Shown one piece after another: positions 7,745 through 16,410 of a stretch of DNA of 17,896 nt. Within the stretch, counting starts at the first letter, position 1. Each line of letters starts with the position of its first letter. The notes beneath the pieces are model-generated. The model was not told where the DNA came from, made no database searches, and worked only from the letters and a program-made list of their open reading frames with translations. A program made the position numbers and the translations under genes. This DNA comes from JBMSHD01 sp049416425 (lineage in GTDB: Bacteria > Pseudomonadota > Gammaproteobacteria > Francisellales > Francisellaceae): positions 1 to 17,896 of the forward strand of contig JBMSHD010000035.1 of NCBI GenBank assembly GCA_049416425.1. Reading direction: 5' to 3'.

Positions 7745-8908
7745 ATGGCTCAACTCTCCGCCTATCTTAGTGAACACCAGTGGCTCACCCCCTTTATTCA
7801 TGCTGCCTTCACCGTTTTTATCATCCTCATCATCAATCTGATCATTCGCTTTTTATTCTGGCTGTTTGAAAGCAAACTCAATCAACAGTCCATCTATCTT
7901 AAAATGTTCTACCATGCCATCAACAAACCCGTGCGAATAATCACCTGGATCATCGGTTTATGGGCATTGATTACACAAGTTATCAGCTGGCAAGAGACAA
8001 AACTAAGCACGGTGATGACGATCTCCTATATGGCTTTAAAAGTGTTACTCATCTTGAGTATCAGCTGGGCTTTGCTGCGCTTTGCCAAACTGATCCGTCA
8101 GTACTTCATCGAAAAACACACAAGAACCGATGGCGGCTACAATGACTTCAGCACCATTGAAGTCAGCTATAAAATCAGCCAGATTGCCATTTTAATCATC
8201 ACTGGATTCAGTATTTTAAGCGCCCTCAACATTCCCCTTATTGCCCTTGCCGGCTTCTCCAGTATTGTCATGGCCGCCCTAGCCATCTCACAGCAGGAAC
8301 TGATTAAAAACCTCTTCGGCGGCTTTGTGATCTACCTGGATCGTGCTTTCAGCGTTGGAGACTGGATTTATACCACAGGAGGTGCCATTGAGGGCACTGT
8401 GGAGAAAATCAGTTTTCGCGTCACCTTGATTCGTGGCTTTGACAAGCGTCCAATCTATGTGCCTAATTCCACTTTCTTGACCGCCTCCATCGTCAATGCC
8501 TCAAGAATGAGCCATCGCAGAATCCTGCAATATATCGGCGTGAGGTATCAGGATTTTGAATCCCTTCCTGGTATCTTGAGCGACATCCGCAAAATGCTCA
8601 AAGAACACACGGCCATTGACCAAAAATCAACAACGCTCGTATGCATCGTCAACGGCAGTACCAATATGGGCTCAAGCGTCGAAGGCGTCTTTGGCAGCTA
8701 CTCCATCAATTTCATGATCTACACCTTTACTAAAACCACCAACTGGGCACGCTTTCAAGCCATCCAGGACGAGGTCATGTTTAAAATTGGCCGAATCATT
8801 CGTGAACACGGCGCACAAATCGCCTTTCCAACCACGACGCTTGACCTGCCAAATGAAGCGCTGGCCGCCTATCGTCACAGTCATCATAAAACAGAACAAA
8901 AGGATTAA
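7745..8908 (+). CDS. Mechanosensitive ion channel, MscS family (YnaI type)
   Basis: A 387-residue inner-membrane channel that opens under membrane tension to release solutes. Four to five helices are visible: about residues 12-38, 54-77, 84-110, 137-160 and the pore helix at about 160-190. The pore-to-beta-domain junction NLFGGFVIYLDRAFSVGDWI and the downstream IEGTVEKISFRVT, RPIYVPNS and YTFTKTTNWARF segments follow E. coli YnaI (343 residues) closely. Relative to YnaI as I remember it, there is an insertion of about 12 residues, rich in Gly/Ser, at about residues 303-317, in the vestibule region. The ribosome-binding site is weak. Its stop lies seven bases before gpsA, with the gpsA ribosome-binding site inside its last codons, so the two are co-transcribed. 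Confidence 0.93.
   Translation: MAQLSAYLSEHQWLTPFIHAAFTVFIILIINLIIRFLFWLFESKLNQQSIYLKMFYHAINKPVRIITWIIGLWALITQVISWQETKLSTVMTISYMALKVLLILSISWALLRFAKLIRQYFIEKHTRTDGGYNDFSTIEVSYKISQIAILIITGFSILSALNIPLIALAGFSSIVMAALAISQQELIKNLFGGFVIYLDRAFSVGDWIYTTGGAIEGTVEKISFRVTLIRGFDKRPIYVPNSTFLTASIVNASRMSHRRILQYIGVRYQDFESLPGILSDIRKMLKEHTAIDQKSTTLVCIVNGSTNMGSSVEGVFGSYSINFMIYTFTKTTNWARFQAIQDEVMFKIGRIIREHGAQIAFPTTTLDLPNEALAAYRHSHHKTEQKD
8898..8904 (+). promoter_or_regulatory. Ribosome-binding site deciding the gpsA start
   Basis: AAAAGGA lies 11 bases before the ATG at 8916, inside the last codons of mscS. It supports that start over the longer in-frame opening at 8787, which would add 43 residues of a second frame through mscS. 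Confidence 0.6.
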
Positions 8909-8915
8909 AAAAACC

Positions 8916-9908
8916 ATGTCACAAGTTCTTGTCTTTGGTGCCGGTTCCTGGGGAACAGCACTTGCCATTCAGCTGACTCGAGCAAATCATGATGTCAAGC
9001 TCCACTCCTGGAGTCGCGAGCACAATCAAAAAATGATCGATACTCATGCCAACCATGACTATCTGCCCGATATTGATTTTCCCGACAAATTAACGGCTGT
9101 TCTTGACTGGCGCGAGCATATTCATGACTGCCAGGATATTCTTATCGTCGTGCCAAGCCATGGCTTTGCCGATCTTATAACCAAGATCAGACCGGATATC
9201 TCAACGCAAGGCCTCATCTCGGCAACCAAAGGTTTTTGTCATCAGACACTGCAGTCACTGGATCAAATTATCGCCGATGAACTCCCTGGCAAACACTTCG
9301 GTATCATCACAGGACCCAGTTTTGCCAAAGAAGTCGCTCGTGGGCTGCCTACGGCTATTTTGGCGGCCTCCGGCGAGATCCACTTTGCCAGACACATTCA
9401 AAAACTCTTTACTACCGACCGCTTCCGCGCCTATAGCTCAACGGACATCAGAGGCGCTGAAATCGGTGGTGCCATCAAAAATGTGCTGGCGATTGCCACC
9501 GGTATATCGGATGGTCTGGGTTATGGCGCCAATGCCAGAGCGGGACTCATCACTCGTGGCCTGAATGAGATGATGCGCCTGGGAATGGCAATGGGAGGGC
9601 AGAAGGAAACCTTTTTTGGCTTAAGTGGACTGGGTGACCTGGTTTTGACCTGTACTGATCATCAGTCCCGTAATTATCGTTTTGGTCAACTGGTCGGCCA
9701 GGGTAAAACATCAAATGAGGCCGTCAATGAGATTCGTCAGGTTGTAGAGGGCATCTATAGTGCACAAACGGTTCAAGCACTGACACAAAAATATCGGCTG
9801 GAGCTGCCAATCTGTCAGATGGTTTATGAAATTCTTTATAACAGCAAGCCGATCAAACAAGCCGCTTATGAGCTTTTAACCCGTCAGTTAAAAACCGAAA
9901 TCACCTGA
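8916..9908 (+). CDS. gpsA: Glycerol-3-phosphate dehydrogenase [NAD(P)+]
   Basis: Cytoplasmic enzyme that reduces dihydroxyacetone phosphate to sn-glycerol 3-phosphate, the backbone for phospholipid synthesis. The frame is open from 8787, but the true start is the ATG at 8916: the protein then begins with a beta-strand and the nucleotide-binding loop GAGSWG at residues 8-13, as in the family, giving 330 residues (E. coli 339). Other landmarks are SATKGF with K105, GPSFAKEV just downstream of it, and the catalytic K188 in GAIKNVLAIATG. The RGLNEM and GLSGLGDLVLTCT segments are also typical. It sits between mscS and the AddA-like gene with gaps of 7 and 11 bases, which looks like an operon of convenience and not a pathway. 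Confidence 0.97.
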   Translation: MSQVLVFGAGSWGTALAIQLTRANHDVKLHSWSREHNQKMIDTHANHDYLPDIDFPDKLTAVLDWREHIHDCQDILIVVPSHGFADLITKIRPDISTQGLISATKGFCHQTLQSLDQIIADELPGKHFGIITGPSFAKEVARGLPTAILAASGEIHFARHIQKLFTTDRFRAYSSTDIRGAEIGGAIKNVLAIATGISDGLGYGANARAGLITRGLNEMMRLGMAMGGQKETFFGLSGLGDLVLTCTDHQSRNYRFGQLVGQGKTSNEAVNEIRQVVEGIYSAQTVQALTQKYRLELPICQMVYEILYNSKPIKQAAYELLTRQLKTEIT

Positions 9909-9919
9909 AAGACGCCTTT

Positions 9920-12900
9920 ATGCAAAGACCGCTCGATTACAATGCCAGAGAACAGGCACTAAATCCCGAAAATTCCTATATTGTTCAAGCACCGGCAGGC
10001 TCAGGAAAAACAGAGACACTGACGCAACGCTATCTTAAGCTATTGGCGGAAGTTGAACATCCTGAGGAAATCGTCGCCTTGACCTTTACCCGGAAAGCGG
10101 CACATGAGATGCGCCAACGTATCTATATGGCCTTGAAACAGTCTGAACATGACCAGTCGCCCGACTCAGCACATAAACGAATTACCTGGTCGCTGGCTCA
10201 GGCGGCTTTAGCTCGATCAAAACGCCAGGGCTGGAATATTCTCGATCATCCTGGACGCATGCGTATCACCACCATTGATGCCTTTAGCCAGTTTCTCGCC
10301 AGTCGCTTGCCTTTAAATGGACAACAGATGCGCTATGGCAACGTCACCGATGATGCCAACCCGCTCTATGAGTCGGCAGTGACTAACCTGCTTTATCAAA
10401 GCGATGAAAAGAGTCCATGGCATGATGCCTTATGCCACTGCCTGCTTAACCTCGACAATGATCTCAGCCGCTTAAATTCGCTGTTGTGCACCATGCTGTC
10501 AAAACGTGAACAGTGGCTTGCACTTATTATACAGCTTGATCTTGACAAGCCAGAGACCAAGGCCTATATCGAGGAGGGCTTCTTGCAGATCACGCAGGTG
10601 ATGATCAAAAAACTCCAGCAGGCACTCGATATTTCTCACCATCGCCAAAGACTCAGCGATATTCTTCGCTTTGTACAGCCCAGCCTTGATTCACAAACAT
10701 CGCTGTTATCAGAGGATACAGGCAGCCTTAAAAGCTGGCAGGTGCTCATAAAGCTGTTGTTTACCGACAAGCAAACGCCACGAAAACGATTTACCAAAAA
10801 AAATGGATTGCCCGCCTCAGACAAAACGGCAAAAGCACATGCACAATGGCTTACCGATTATCTGGCGTCCATCACGGCTGATAATGCAGACTCACTCTCG
10901 GCTATGGTAGGCGAATTCAATGCCTTTGCCGTCGATGCGATCATCGATAGTGACTGGCAATTATTAAAGAATCTGTGTCTGCTCCTTAAAGTCTGTGTCG
11001 CCTTCTTAAAACTTGAGTTTAGTCACCAGCAAAAGCATGATTTCAATGAAGTCACACTCATGGCGCTTGACGCACTGGGTGATGAAGAATCACCAACCGA
11101 TCTGATGCTCTATCTTGATCACCAGATTCGCCATTTTCTGATCGATGAGTTTCAGGATACCTCTATCTTGCAATACCACCTTTTGCAGAAACTGATCGGT
11201 GGCTGGCAAAATGGGGATGGCAGAACCCTTTTTATCGTTGGTGATCCCATGCAATCCATCTATCGATTTCGCCAGGCCGATGTCGGTTTATTCTTAAGTG
11301 TGCGTGATCATGGCATCGCCGACATTAAACCTCAATTTCTTCAGCTGTCTTGCAACTTCCGCTCCAATGCCGCTATCGTAAAGTGGGTCAATCACCACTT
11401 CAAACGAATTTTCCCCACTAGCGATGAAATAAACCTGGGAGCCATTCGCTATTGCCACGCCGAGACGATGAAGCCTGATCAGACTGAGCATATGATTGAA
11501 TGTCATCTTTTTGACGATGACGCCTCAGAAGCCTCTGCAATCGCTGAGTATATCAGGCATTATCAGCATATAAATCCAGCTCACAGCATCGCGGTTTTAG
11601 TCCGAGCTCGAAGCCATCTCACTCCACTTATTCCCACGCTTAAAGCCTTTGGTATAGCCATCACCGAAAGTCAAATTGATCGCCTGTTTCACAAGCCACA
11701 GATCCAGGATCTCACCGCCTTGTCATTTATTCTTAGCAATACTTCTGATCGTTTCCACTGGATCAGTCTCTTGAAATCCAGACTGTTTGGCTTCGGTTTT
11801 AAAGAGTTGTCTCAACTCATCGACCAACGTGGTAACGAAAGCACTGATGATGATTTTCTGACCCATCTGAAAAATCATCTTGGCGACCTGGATGCCTCAA
11901 TGCATCAGCAAAAGCTCATCCATTTTCTCGATTGGCTAAAGGCGCCTGCCCAGCTTGTAGGTCGAATCAGTCTGATGCTCAAACTTGATCAGGCCTGGCG
12001 GCTTCTAGACGGTGATGCCCTCTATCCAGAGCCCAGCCTGTATGAACATTTCATAGCCATTCTCGATACCGAGCTTAACGACGATCACAGCCATCTTGCC
12101 GATAGCCACCGCTTTCTTGGTAAACTCAAAGCTGCCTACTTATCCGACCATGAACTAAAACCCGTTTCGGTGATGACGATTCACAAGTCTAAAGGACTGG
12201 AATTTGATTGTGTGATTATCCCGGCACTTCATAAAATCGGAAAAAACAATGAACATGAGCTCTTTCTCCACGCCCAATATCAACATGAAGACAATCGAGC
12301 TCATCATCTAATCAGTCCGATCAAACATGCCTGGAGTGATAATGCCTCATCACACTATCAGGCCATCGCTCATATGCAAAAAATACGCGGGCATTTCGAG
12401 CTCCAGCGTCTCTTTTATGTCGCGACCACTCGTGCCAAATCAAGCCTGTTTTTAACCGCCTCTCCCACTTTGGACAAAGAAGGTCAGATTAGTATCTCTG
12501 CCGAGAGTCTACTGGCGCTGATCTATGATCAAAATCCTGCTCAATGGCAAAATAGTAACAGCCAGACATTAGATAAAGAGACGATGATAAATACCGATGA
12601 TAAGACACCCATTCTCCCCATGGTTGAAACTATTTTAGACTTCCATGGTCTAAAACGCTTCGATACGCCTGCTTCTGCCGTATCAACGATGGAACAAGAG
12701 ACATTGAATCACCCGGATATTGAGGCATTAACGCCATCAACAGAACGTCTAAGCGGCACTGTTTTACATGCCGCCTTTGATTATCTAAGCCGACACCAGG
12801 ACAATGATCATAATAAGCTCAAGCATCACCTAAGGAACTTATATCACCGCCACGCCATCGATGTGACTTTGCAGCATGAGATTGAAATCATGCTCAAACA

Positions 12901-13231
12901 GGCTATCGATAATACCATGCGTCAATTTCCATGGATTCTCACACAAGACGGTCTGAGTGAGCAGGATATTCATGCCCTGTCGTTTAATCGCATACAAAAA
13001 AGGACGATGGATCGCATTCTTTACTATCCCGATCGCTACGAGATTATCGACTATAAATTCAGCACCCCTGCCAAAGATGAATCGCTTTCTCAGTTTATCG
13101 AACGTCAGTGCGAGCTCTATCGAGCACAGCTGGTGCGATACAGACGGCTCGTCAGACTCGCCACCGAGAATGATAAGAAAATCTTAACCTATTTATATTT
13201 CCCTCTGATTCCTCATCTGCAACCGGTGTAA
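9920..13231 (+). CDS. AddA/RecB-like UvrD-family helicase-nuclease
   Basis: A 1103-residue superfamily 1A helicase fused to a RecB-type nuclease. Helicase motifs in order: Walker A APAGSGKT with K30; motif Ia region LTFTRKAAHEMRQR; Walker B IDEFQDT at 408-414; GDPMQSIYRFRQAD (motif III area); SCNFRSN with R481; TIHKSKGLEFD with H755; and VATTRAKS with R838. The nuclease domain at about 940-1100 has H950 in GTVLHAAF, D1031 in MDRI and D1044-Y1045-K1046, with the later QCELYRAQLVRY segment; the PD-(D/E)XK core looks intact. This is the arrangement of AddA, RecB and related enzymes that resect double-strand breaks. It is shorter than RecB (1180) or B. subtilis AddA (1232). AddA normally pairs with AddB, usually encoded next to it; none is in the window. 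It starts 11 bases after gpsA. Confidence 0.92.
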   Translation: MQRPLDYNAREQALNPENSYIVQAPAGSGKTETLTQRYLKLLAEVEHPEEIVALTFTRKAAHEMRQRIYMALKQSEHDQSPDSAHKRITWSLAQAALARSKRQGWNILDHPGRMRITTIDAFSQFLASRLPLNGQQMRYGNVTDDANPLYESAVTNLLYQSDEKSPWHDALCHCLLNLDNDLSRLNSLLCTMLSKREQWLALIIQLDLDKPETKAYIEEGFLQITQVMIKKLQQALDISHHRQRLSDILRFVQPSLDSQTSLLSEDTGSLKSWQVLIKLLFTDKQTPRKRFTKKNGLPASDKTAKAHAQWLTDYLASITADNADSLSAMVGEFNAFAVDAIIDSDWQLLKNLCLLLKVCVAFLKLEFSHQQKHDFNEVTLMALDALGDEESPTDLMLYLDHQIRHFLIDEFQDTSILQYHLLQKLIGGWQNGDGRTLFIVGDPMQSIYRFRQADVGLFLSVRDHGIADIKPQFLQLSCNFRSNAAIVKWVNHHFKRIFPTSDEINLGAIRYCHAETMKPDQTEHMIECHLFDDDASEASAIAEYIRHYQHINPAHSIAVLVRARSHLTPLIPTLKAFGIAITESQIDRLFHKPQIQDLTALSFILSNTSDRFHWISLLKSRLFGFGFKELSQLIDQRGNESTDDDFLTHLKNHLGDLDASMHQQKLIHFLDWLKAPAQLVGRISLMLKLDQAWRLLDGDALYPEPSLYEHFIAILDTELNDDHSHLADSHRFLGKLKAAYLSDHELKPVSVMTIHKSKGLEFDCVIIPALHKIGKNNEHELFLHAQYQHEDNRAHHLISPIKHAWSDNASSHYQAIAHMQKIRGHFELQRLFYVATTRAKSSLFLTASPTLDKEGQISISAESLLALIYDQNPAQWQNSNSQTLDKETMINTDDKTPILPMVETILDFHGLKRFDTPASAVSTMEQETLNHPDIEALTPSTERLSGTVLHAAFDYLSRHQDNDHNKLKHHLRNLYHRHAIDVTLQHEIEIMLKQAIDNTMRQFPWILTQDGLSEQDIHALSFNRIQKRTMDRILYYPDRYEIIDYKFSTPAKDESLSQFIERQCELYRAQLVRYRRLVRLATENDKKILTYLYFPLIPHLQPV

Positions 13232-13256
13232 AGCAACAGCGCACAAACCTAGCCTC

Positions 13257-14978
13257 TTATTTTTTCACCGCATAAGGATGATAAATGGGCTGCCATTGTG
13301 TTTTTTTAATCTGTTTTTCAATGTCTTTGACCTCAATAGCGTTCTCGCCTTCAGCAAGCGCCTGTTTTGCCACGGCAACAGCCACGGCATCCGATACCGC
13401 CATGACCTCTTTGAGATCCGGCAATATCGGCGCTGTTGGATCATCAAGAATCGGTGAAAATCCGCTTAAGGTATGACAGGCGGCGCGAATCATGCCATCG
13501 GTAACATGTCTGGCTTTAACGGCAATGGCGCCAAGCCCAAGCCCCGGAAAGATAAAGGCATTGTTACCCTGAGCAATACGATATGACTTGCCTTTATAGT
13601 CAACTGGATCATAGGGGCTACCGGCGGCAATAATGGCTCTGCCCTCACTCCAATGAATAATGTCAAAAGGATCGGCTTCAGAGTGAGAATTGGGATTGGA
13701 CAGCGGCATTATAATCGGATGGCTGTGGTCTTTGGCCATCTGTCTGACGATAGTCTCGGTGAAGGCACCTTTCACCGTGGAAACACCGATTAAAATCTGA
13801 GGATGAACATTGCTGACAACCTCTTCGAGTGTGATATTGCCAGGATCAGTCACCGACCAGGCACCAATCTCAGTGGCTGTTTTAATGTAGGGCTTTTGAA
13901 AATCAGGAACTCTGGCCTCATCCAAGCTGTCGCTGACAAGCCCGAAGCGGTCGACCAGATAGATCTGAGACCTGGCTTTATCAAGGCTCACACCATCTGC
14001 CGCCATCACATCGGCAATCTGATCGGCAATTCCACAACCGGCTGTCCCGGCACCAAACATGATCACCTTCTGATCCTTGAGTCGCCCTCCGGACGCCTTA
14101 ACACCGGCGATCACATTGGCAGCGGCAACAATGCCCGTGCCCTGCATGTCATCATTGAAGGTACACAGGCTATCACGATAGCGATTTAAAATTCGCCTGG
14201 CATTATTGCGACCAAAATCTTCCCAGTGCAGATACACACCTGGAAAACGATTTTTTACCGCGGTAACAAATGTATCGATAAACGCATCATAAATCGCACC
14301 TTCGGCTCTTGGCATCTTCAGGCCCAGGTACTGCGGATCGCCAATCAGACGCTGATTGTTTGTGCCTACATCCAGCTGAACCGGCAATACGCGAGACGGA
14401 TCAATACCACTACAGATAATGTACACCATGAGCTTACCGATGCTGATATCCATACCGCCGATTCCCTGATCGCCAATGCCAAGCACCGCCTCACCATCGG
14501 TGACTATAATAAAATCGATATCTTCTGCCCTGTAATGTGACAGAATCTGCTCAATGCGATCGGCATGATTGATTGAGATAAACACCCCGGCATTGCGGCG
14601 AAAGATCTGACTGTATTTCTCAACGGCTTCACCCACTGTTGGCGTATAGATCAAGGGCATAATCTCAGTAATGTATTTTCTTGCCAGTGCATAAAACATC
14701 GTCATATCGGTTTCGTGTAGACGGTTGAGAAAGATATATTTGCCAATGGCGGAGTTTTTACTATGAAGCTGACTATAGGCTCGCTCGACTCGCTCATCCA
14801 GCGTCTCAATTTTCTCCGGCAACAGTCCAATGAGATCAAAAATCTGACGCTCATCAGCCGTGAAAGCCGTGCCTTTATTTAAAAAAGGGTCGTGCAGCAG
14901 CTTTAATTTAGACAAATCGGTAACGATATTGACGAGTTGCCCGCTTTCATCCCGTATTTCCTCAAAATGCCGTGTCAT
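13257..14978 (-). CDS. maeA: NAD-dependent malic enzyme
   Basis: Oxidative decarboxylation of malate to pyruvate and CO2 with reduction of NAD+, linking the TCA cycle to pyruvate. The 573 residues match E. coli MaeA/SfcA (565) end to end. Y111 in IYTPTVGEA and K182 in GGMDISIGK are the catalytic pair; E253, D254 and D277 (in FNDDMQG) are the metal ligands. The dinucleotide loop GAGTAG is at 309-314, followed by a VDRFGL strand end that is typical of the NAD-preferring enzymes. VMPLSNP-like and NNAFIFPGLGLG segments close the active site. A strong ribosome-binding site (AAAGGAGA, 14988-14995) fixes the ATG. It lies 76 bases beyond pyrE on the same strand. It may be transcribed with it or separately; I find no clear promoter in the gap. 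Its end faces the AddA-like gene across 25 bases. Confidence 0.97.
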   Translation of the reverse strand: MTRHFEEIRDESGQLVNIVTDLSKLKLLHDPFLNKGTAFTADERQIFDLIGLLPEKIETLDERVERAYSQLHSKNSAIGKYIFLNRLHETDMTMFYALARKYITEIMPLIYTPTVGEAVEKYSQIFRRNAGVFISINHADRIEQILSHYRAEDIDFIIVTDGEAVLGIGDQGIGGMDISIGKLMVYIICSGIDPSRVLPVQLDVGTNNQRLIGDPQYLGLKMPRAEGAIYDAFIDTFVTAVKNRFPGVYLHWEDFGRNNARRILNRYRDSLCTFNDDMQGTGIVAAANVIAGVKASGGRLKDQKVIMFGAGTAGCGIADQIADVMAADGVSLDKARSQIYLVDRFGLVSDSLDEARVPDFQKPYIKTATEIGAWSVTDPGNITLEEVVSNVHPQILIGVSTVKGAFTETIVRQMAKDHSHPIIMPLSNPNSHSEADPFDIIHWSEGRAIIAAGSPYDPVDYKGKSYRIAQGNNAFIFPGLGLGAIAVKARHVTDGMIRAACHTLSGFSPILDDPTAPILPDLKEVMAVSDAVAVAVAKQALAEGENAIEVKDIEKQIKKTQWQPIYHPYAVKK

Positions 14979-15054
14979 CGTCGAAGATCTCCTTTATGTT
15001 TCCTGAGTTGACGCATTACAGCTTAGGCGACAAAAGATGAGGAATCAAAGACAA

Positions 15055-15714
15055 TTACGGCTGATTGGCCATCACACCGTATTTTTGACGATAGGCGGTC
15101 ATCGACTGTATCAAGGTCTGATTAATTTGACCACGTCTTTGAAGATAATCGATCAGACCATCGAGATTGGCAACCGCATACACCGGAAAACGATAATCAC
15201 GCTCCAGTGCATCGATTGCCGAGATACACTCTCCAGGGGCGATTTCCTGGCGATCCAGAGCGACGATGACCCCCTTGACATAGCCTCCGGCGGCATCAAT
15301 CTCCACCAGCGATTGTTTGATCGCCGTACCAGCTGTGATGACATCATCGATCACCAACACGCGCTTGTCTTTGATATCGGCACCGACGAAACGCCCGCCT
15401 TCACCATGATCTTTTACCTCTTTACGATTATAAGCGAAACCAACATTAAGCCCATGTTTCTCATACAGCTGAGCGCTCACCGCTGCCGCCAGCACAATGC
15501 CTTTATATGCCGGTCCAAATAACACATCAAATTCAATACCAAGCCTTATAATCGCCTCGGCATAGCAAGCCGCCAGATGCGATAGGCTTCTCCCACCATC
15601 AAAGAGACCGGCATTAAAAAAATATGGGCTCTGACGTCCCGACTTCAGGGAAAAATCGCCAAATTTCAACGCTCCTGTGGCAATTGCTGTTTCAAAAAAT
15701 TCAGATTGTGACAT
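15055..15714 (-). CDS. pyrE: Orotate phosphoribosyltransferase
   Basis: Joins orotate and PRPP to give orotidine 5'-monophosphate in pyrimidine synthesis. The 219 residues match E. coli PyrE (213). Landmarks are GDFSLKSGRQSPYFFNAG (19-36), GPAYKG with K71, the flexible loop RKEVKDHGEGG (97-107), and the PRPP-binding motif VLVIDDVITAGTA (119-131). A strong ribosome-binding site (AAGGAGA, 15719-15725) precedes the ATG and overlaps the last codons of lolD, 12 bases away, so pyrE is very likely read from the lol promoter. I see no attenuator or leader peptide like that of enteric pyrE, where rph lies upstream; regulation must differ. Confidence 0.98.
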   Translation of the reverse strand: MSQSEFFETAIATGALKFGDFSLKSGRQSPYFFNAGLFDGGRSLSHLAACYAEAIIRLGIEFDVLFGPAYKGIVLAAAVSAQLYEKHGLNVGFAYNRKEVKDHGEGGRFVGADIKDKRVLVIDDVITAGTAIKQSLVEIDAAGGYVKGVIVALDRQEIAPGECISAIDALERDYRFPVYAVANLDGLIDYLQRRGQINQTLIQSMTAYRQKYGVMANQP

Positions 15715-15726
15715 GATTTCTCCTTC

Positions 15727-16410
15727 TTATTTCAGTTGTCCATCAACAATTTCATGAATGACATCCATACGATTCGCCAACTTCTGATCATGAGTAACGA
15801 TAACAAAGCTGACAGAAAACGTATCACTCAACGACTCGATTAAACTCAATACTTTCTCGGCATTATGACTATCGAGATTGCCGGTTGGCTCATCGGCCAG
15901 CACACATTGTGGATTGCATACCAAAGCTCTGGCAATCGCTACTCTCTGGCGTTCACCCCCTGAAAGTTCAGCTGGCTTATGCATAATACGATGCGAAAGA
16001 CCAACGGCATCCAACAGCTTCATTGCCCGATTCCGATTGTCATGCGCCTGGCTTTTCTTATCGATCATCAGCGGCATCATCACATTATCCAAGGCAGTGA
16101 ATTCCGGCAGCAGATGATGAAACTGATAGATAAAACCCAATGATTTATTGCGCATCAAGGCACGTTTATTCACCGATAGATGATCAAAACGCTGTTGATT
16201 CAAAAACACTCGACCCGATGTCGGTTTATCAAGCCCACCTAAGAGATTCAACAACGTGGTCTTACCTGAGCCCGACAGCCCTAAGATAGCCGTGGTCTGT
16301 CCCGCCCCAATACTCAGCGATATATCTTTAAGCACAGCAATCGTCCGTCGTCCTTCCTGATAGGACTTACTCAGATTCTCGCAGTGCAATACCCAGTTTG
16401 AATTACTCAT
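15727..16410 (-). CDS. lolD: Lipoprotein-releasing ABC transporter ATPase LolD
   Basis: ATPase of the Lol system, which extracts outer-membrane lipoproteins from the inner membrane and hands them to LolA. The frame is open to 16446, but the start at 16410 is preferred: it has a GGAGG ribosome-binding site (16420-16424) and starts like the family, giving 227 residues (E. coli 233). Walker A is GLSGSGKT at 44-51, the Q-loop is Q96 in FIYQFHHLLPEFTALDNV, the signature is LSGGERQ at 149-155, Walker B is LADEPTGNLD at 171-180, and the switch histidine is H207. The motif around LLPEF-TALDNVMMP is typical of LolD. The start overlaps the lolC/E stop by 8 bases (ATGAGTAA), so the two are translationally coupled, as expected for subunits of one complex. 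Confidence 0.97.
   Translation of the reverse strand: MSNSNWVLHCENLSKSYQEGRRTIAVLKDISLSIGAGQTTAILGLSGSGKTTLLNLLGGLDKPTSGRVFLNQQRFDHLSVNKRALMRNKSLGFIYQFHHLLPEFTALDNVMMPLMIDKKSQAHDNRNRAMKLLDAVGLSHRIMHKPAELSGGERQRVAIARALVCNPQCVLADEPTGNLDSHNAEKVLSLIESLSDTFSVSFVIVTHDQKLANRMDVIHEIVDGQLK

Noticed and set aside
8787..8915. N-terminal extension of gpsA by 43 residues
   Set aside because: It would overlap the mscS end in another frame and places a basic, unconserved stretch before the Rossmann fold; the ATG at 8916 has a ribosome-binding site and a family-like start.
13803..14540. Two open frames of 128 and 104 codons on the plus strand opposite maeA
   Set aside because: They lie antisense to a very well conserved malic enzyme, have no ribosome-binding site or recognisable domain, and read as translations of the opposite strand of conserved codons.
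15037..15522. 161-codon plus-strand open frame opposite pyrE
   Set aside because: It is entirely explained by the conserved PyrE frame on the other strand; composition (many Ile, Thr, His, Arg) is that of a shadow frame.
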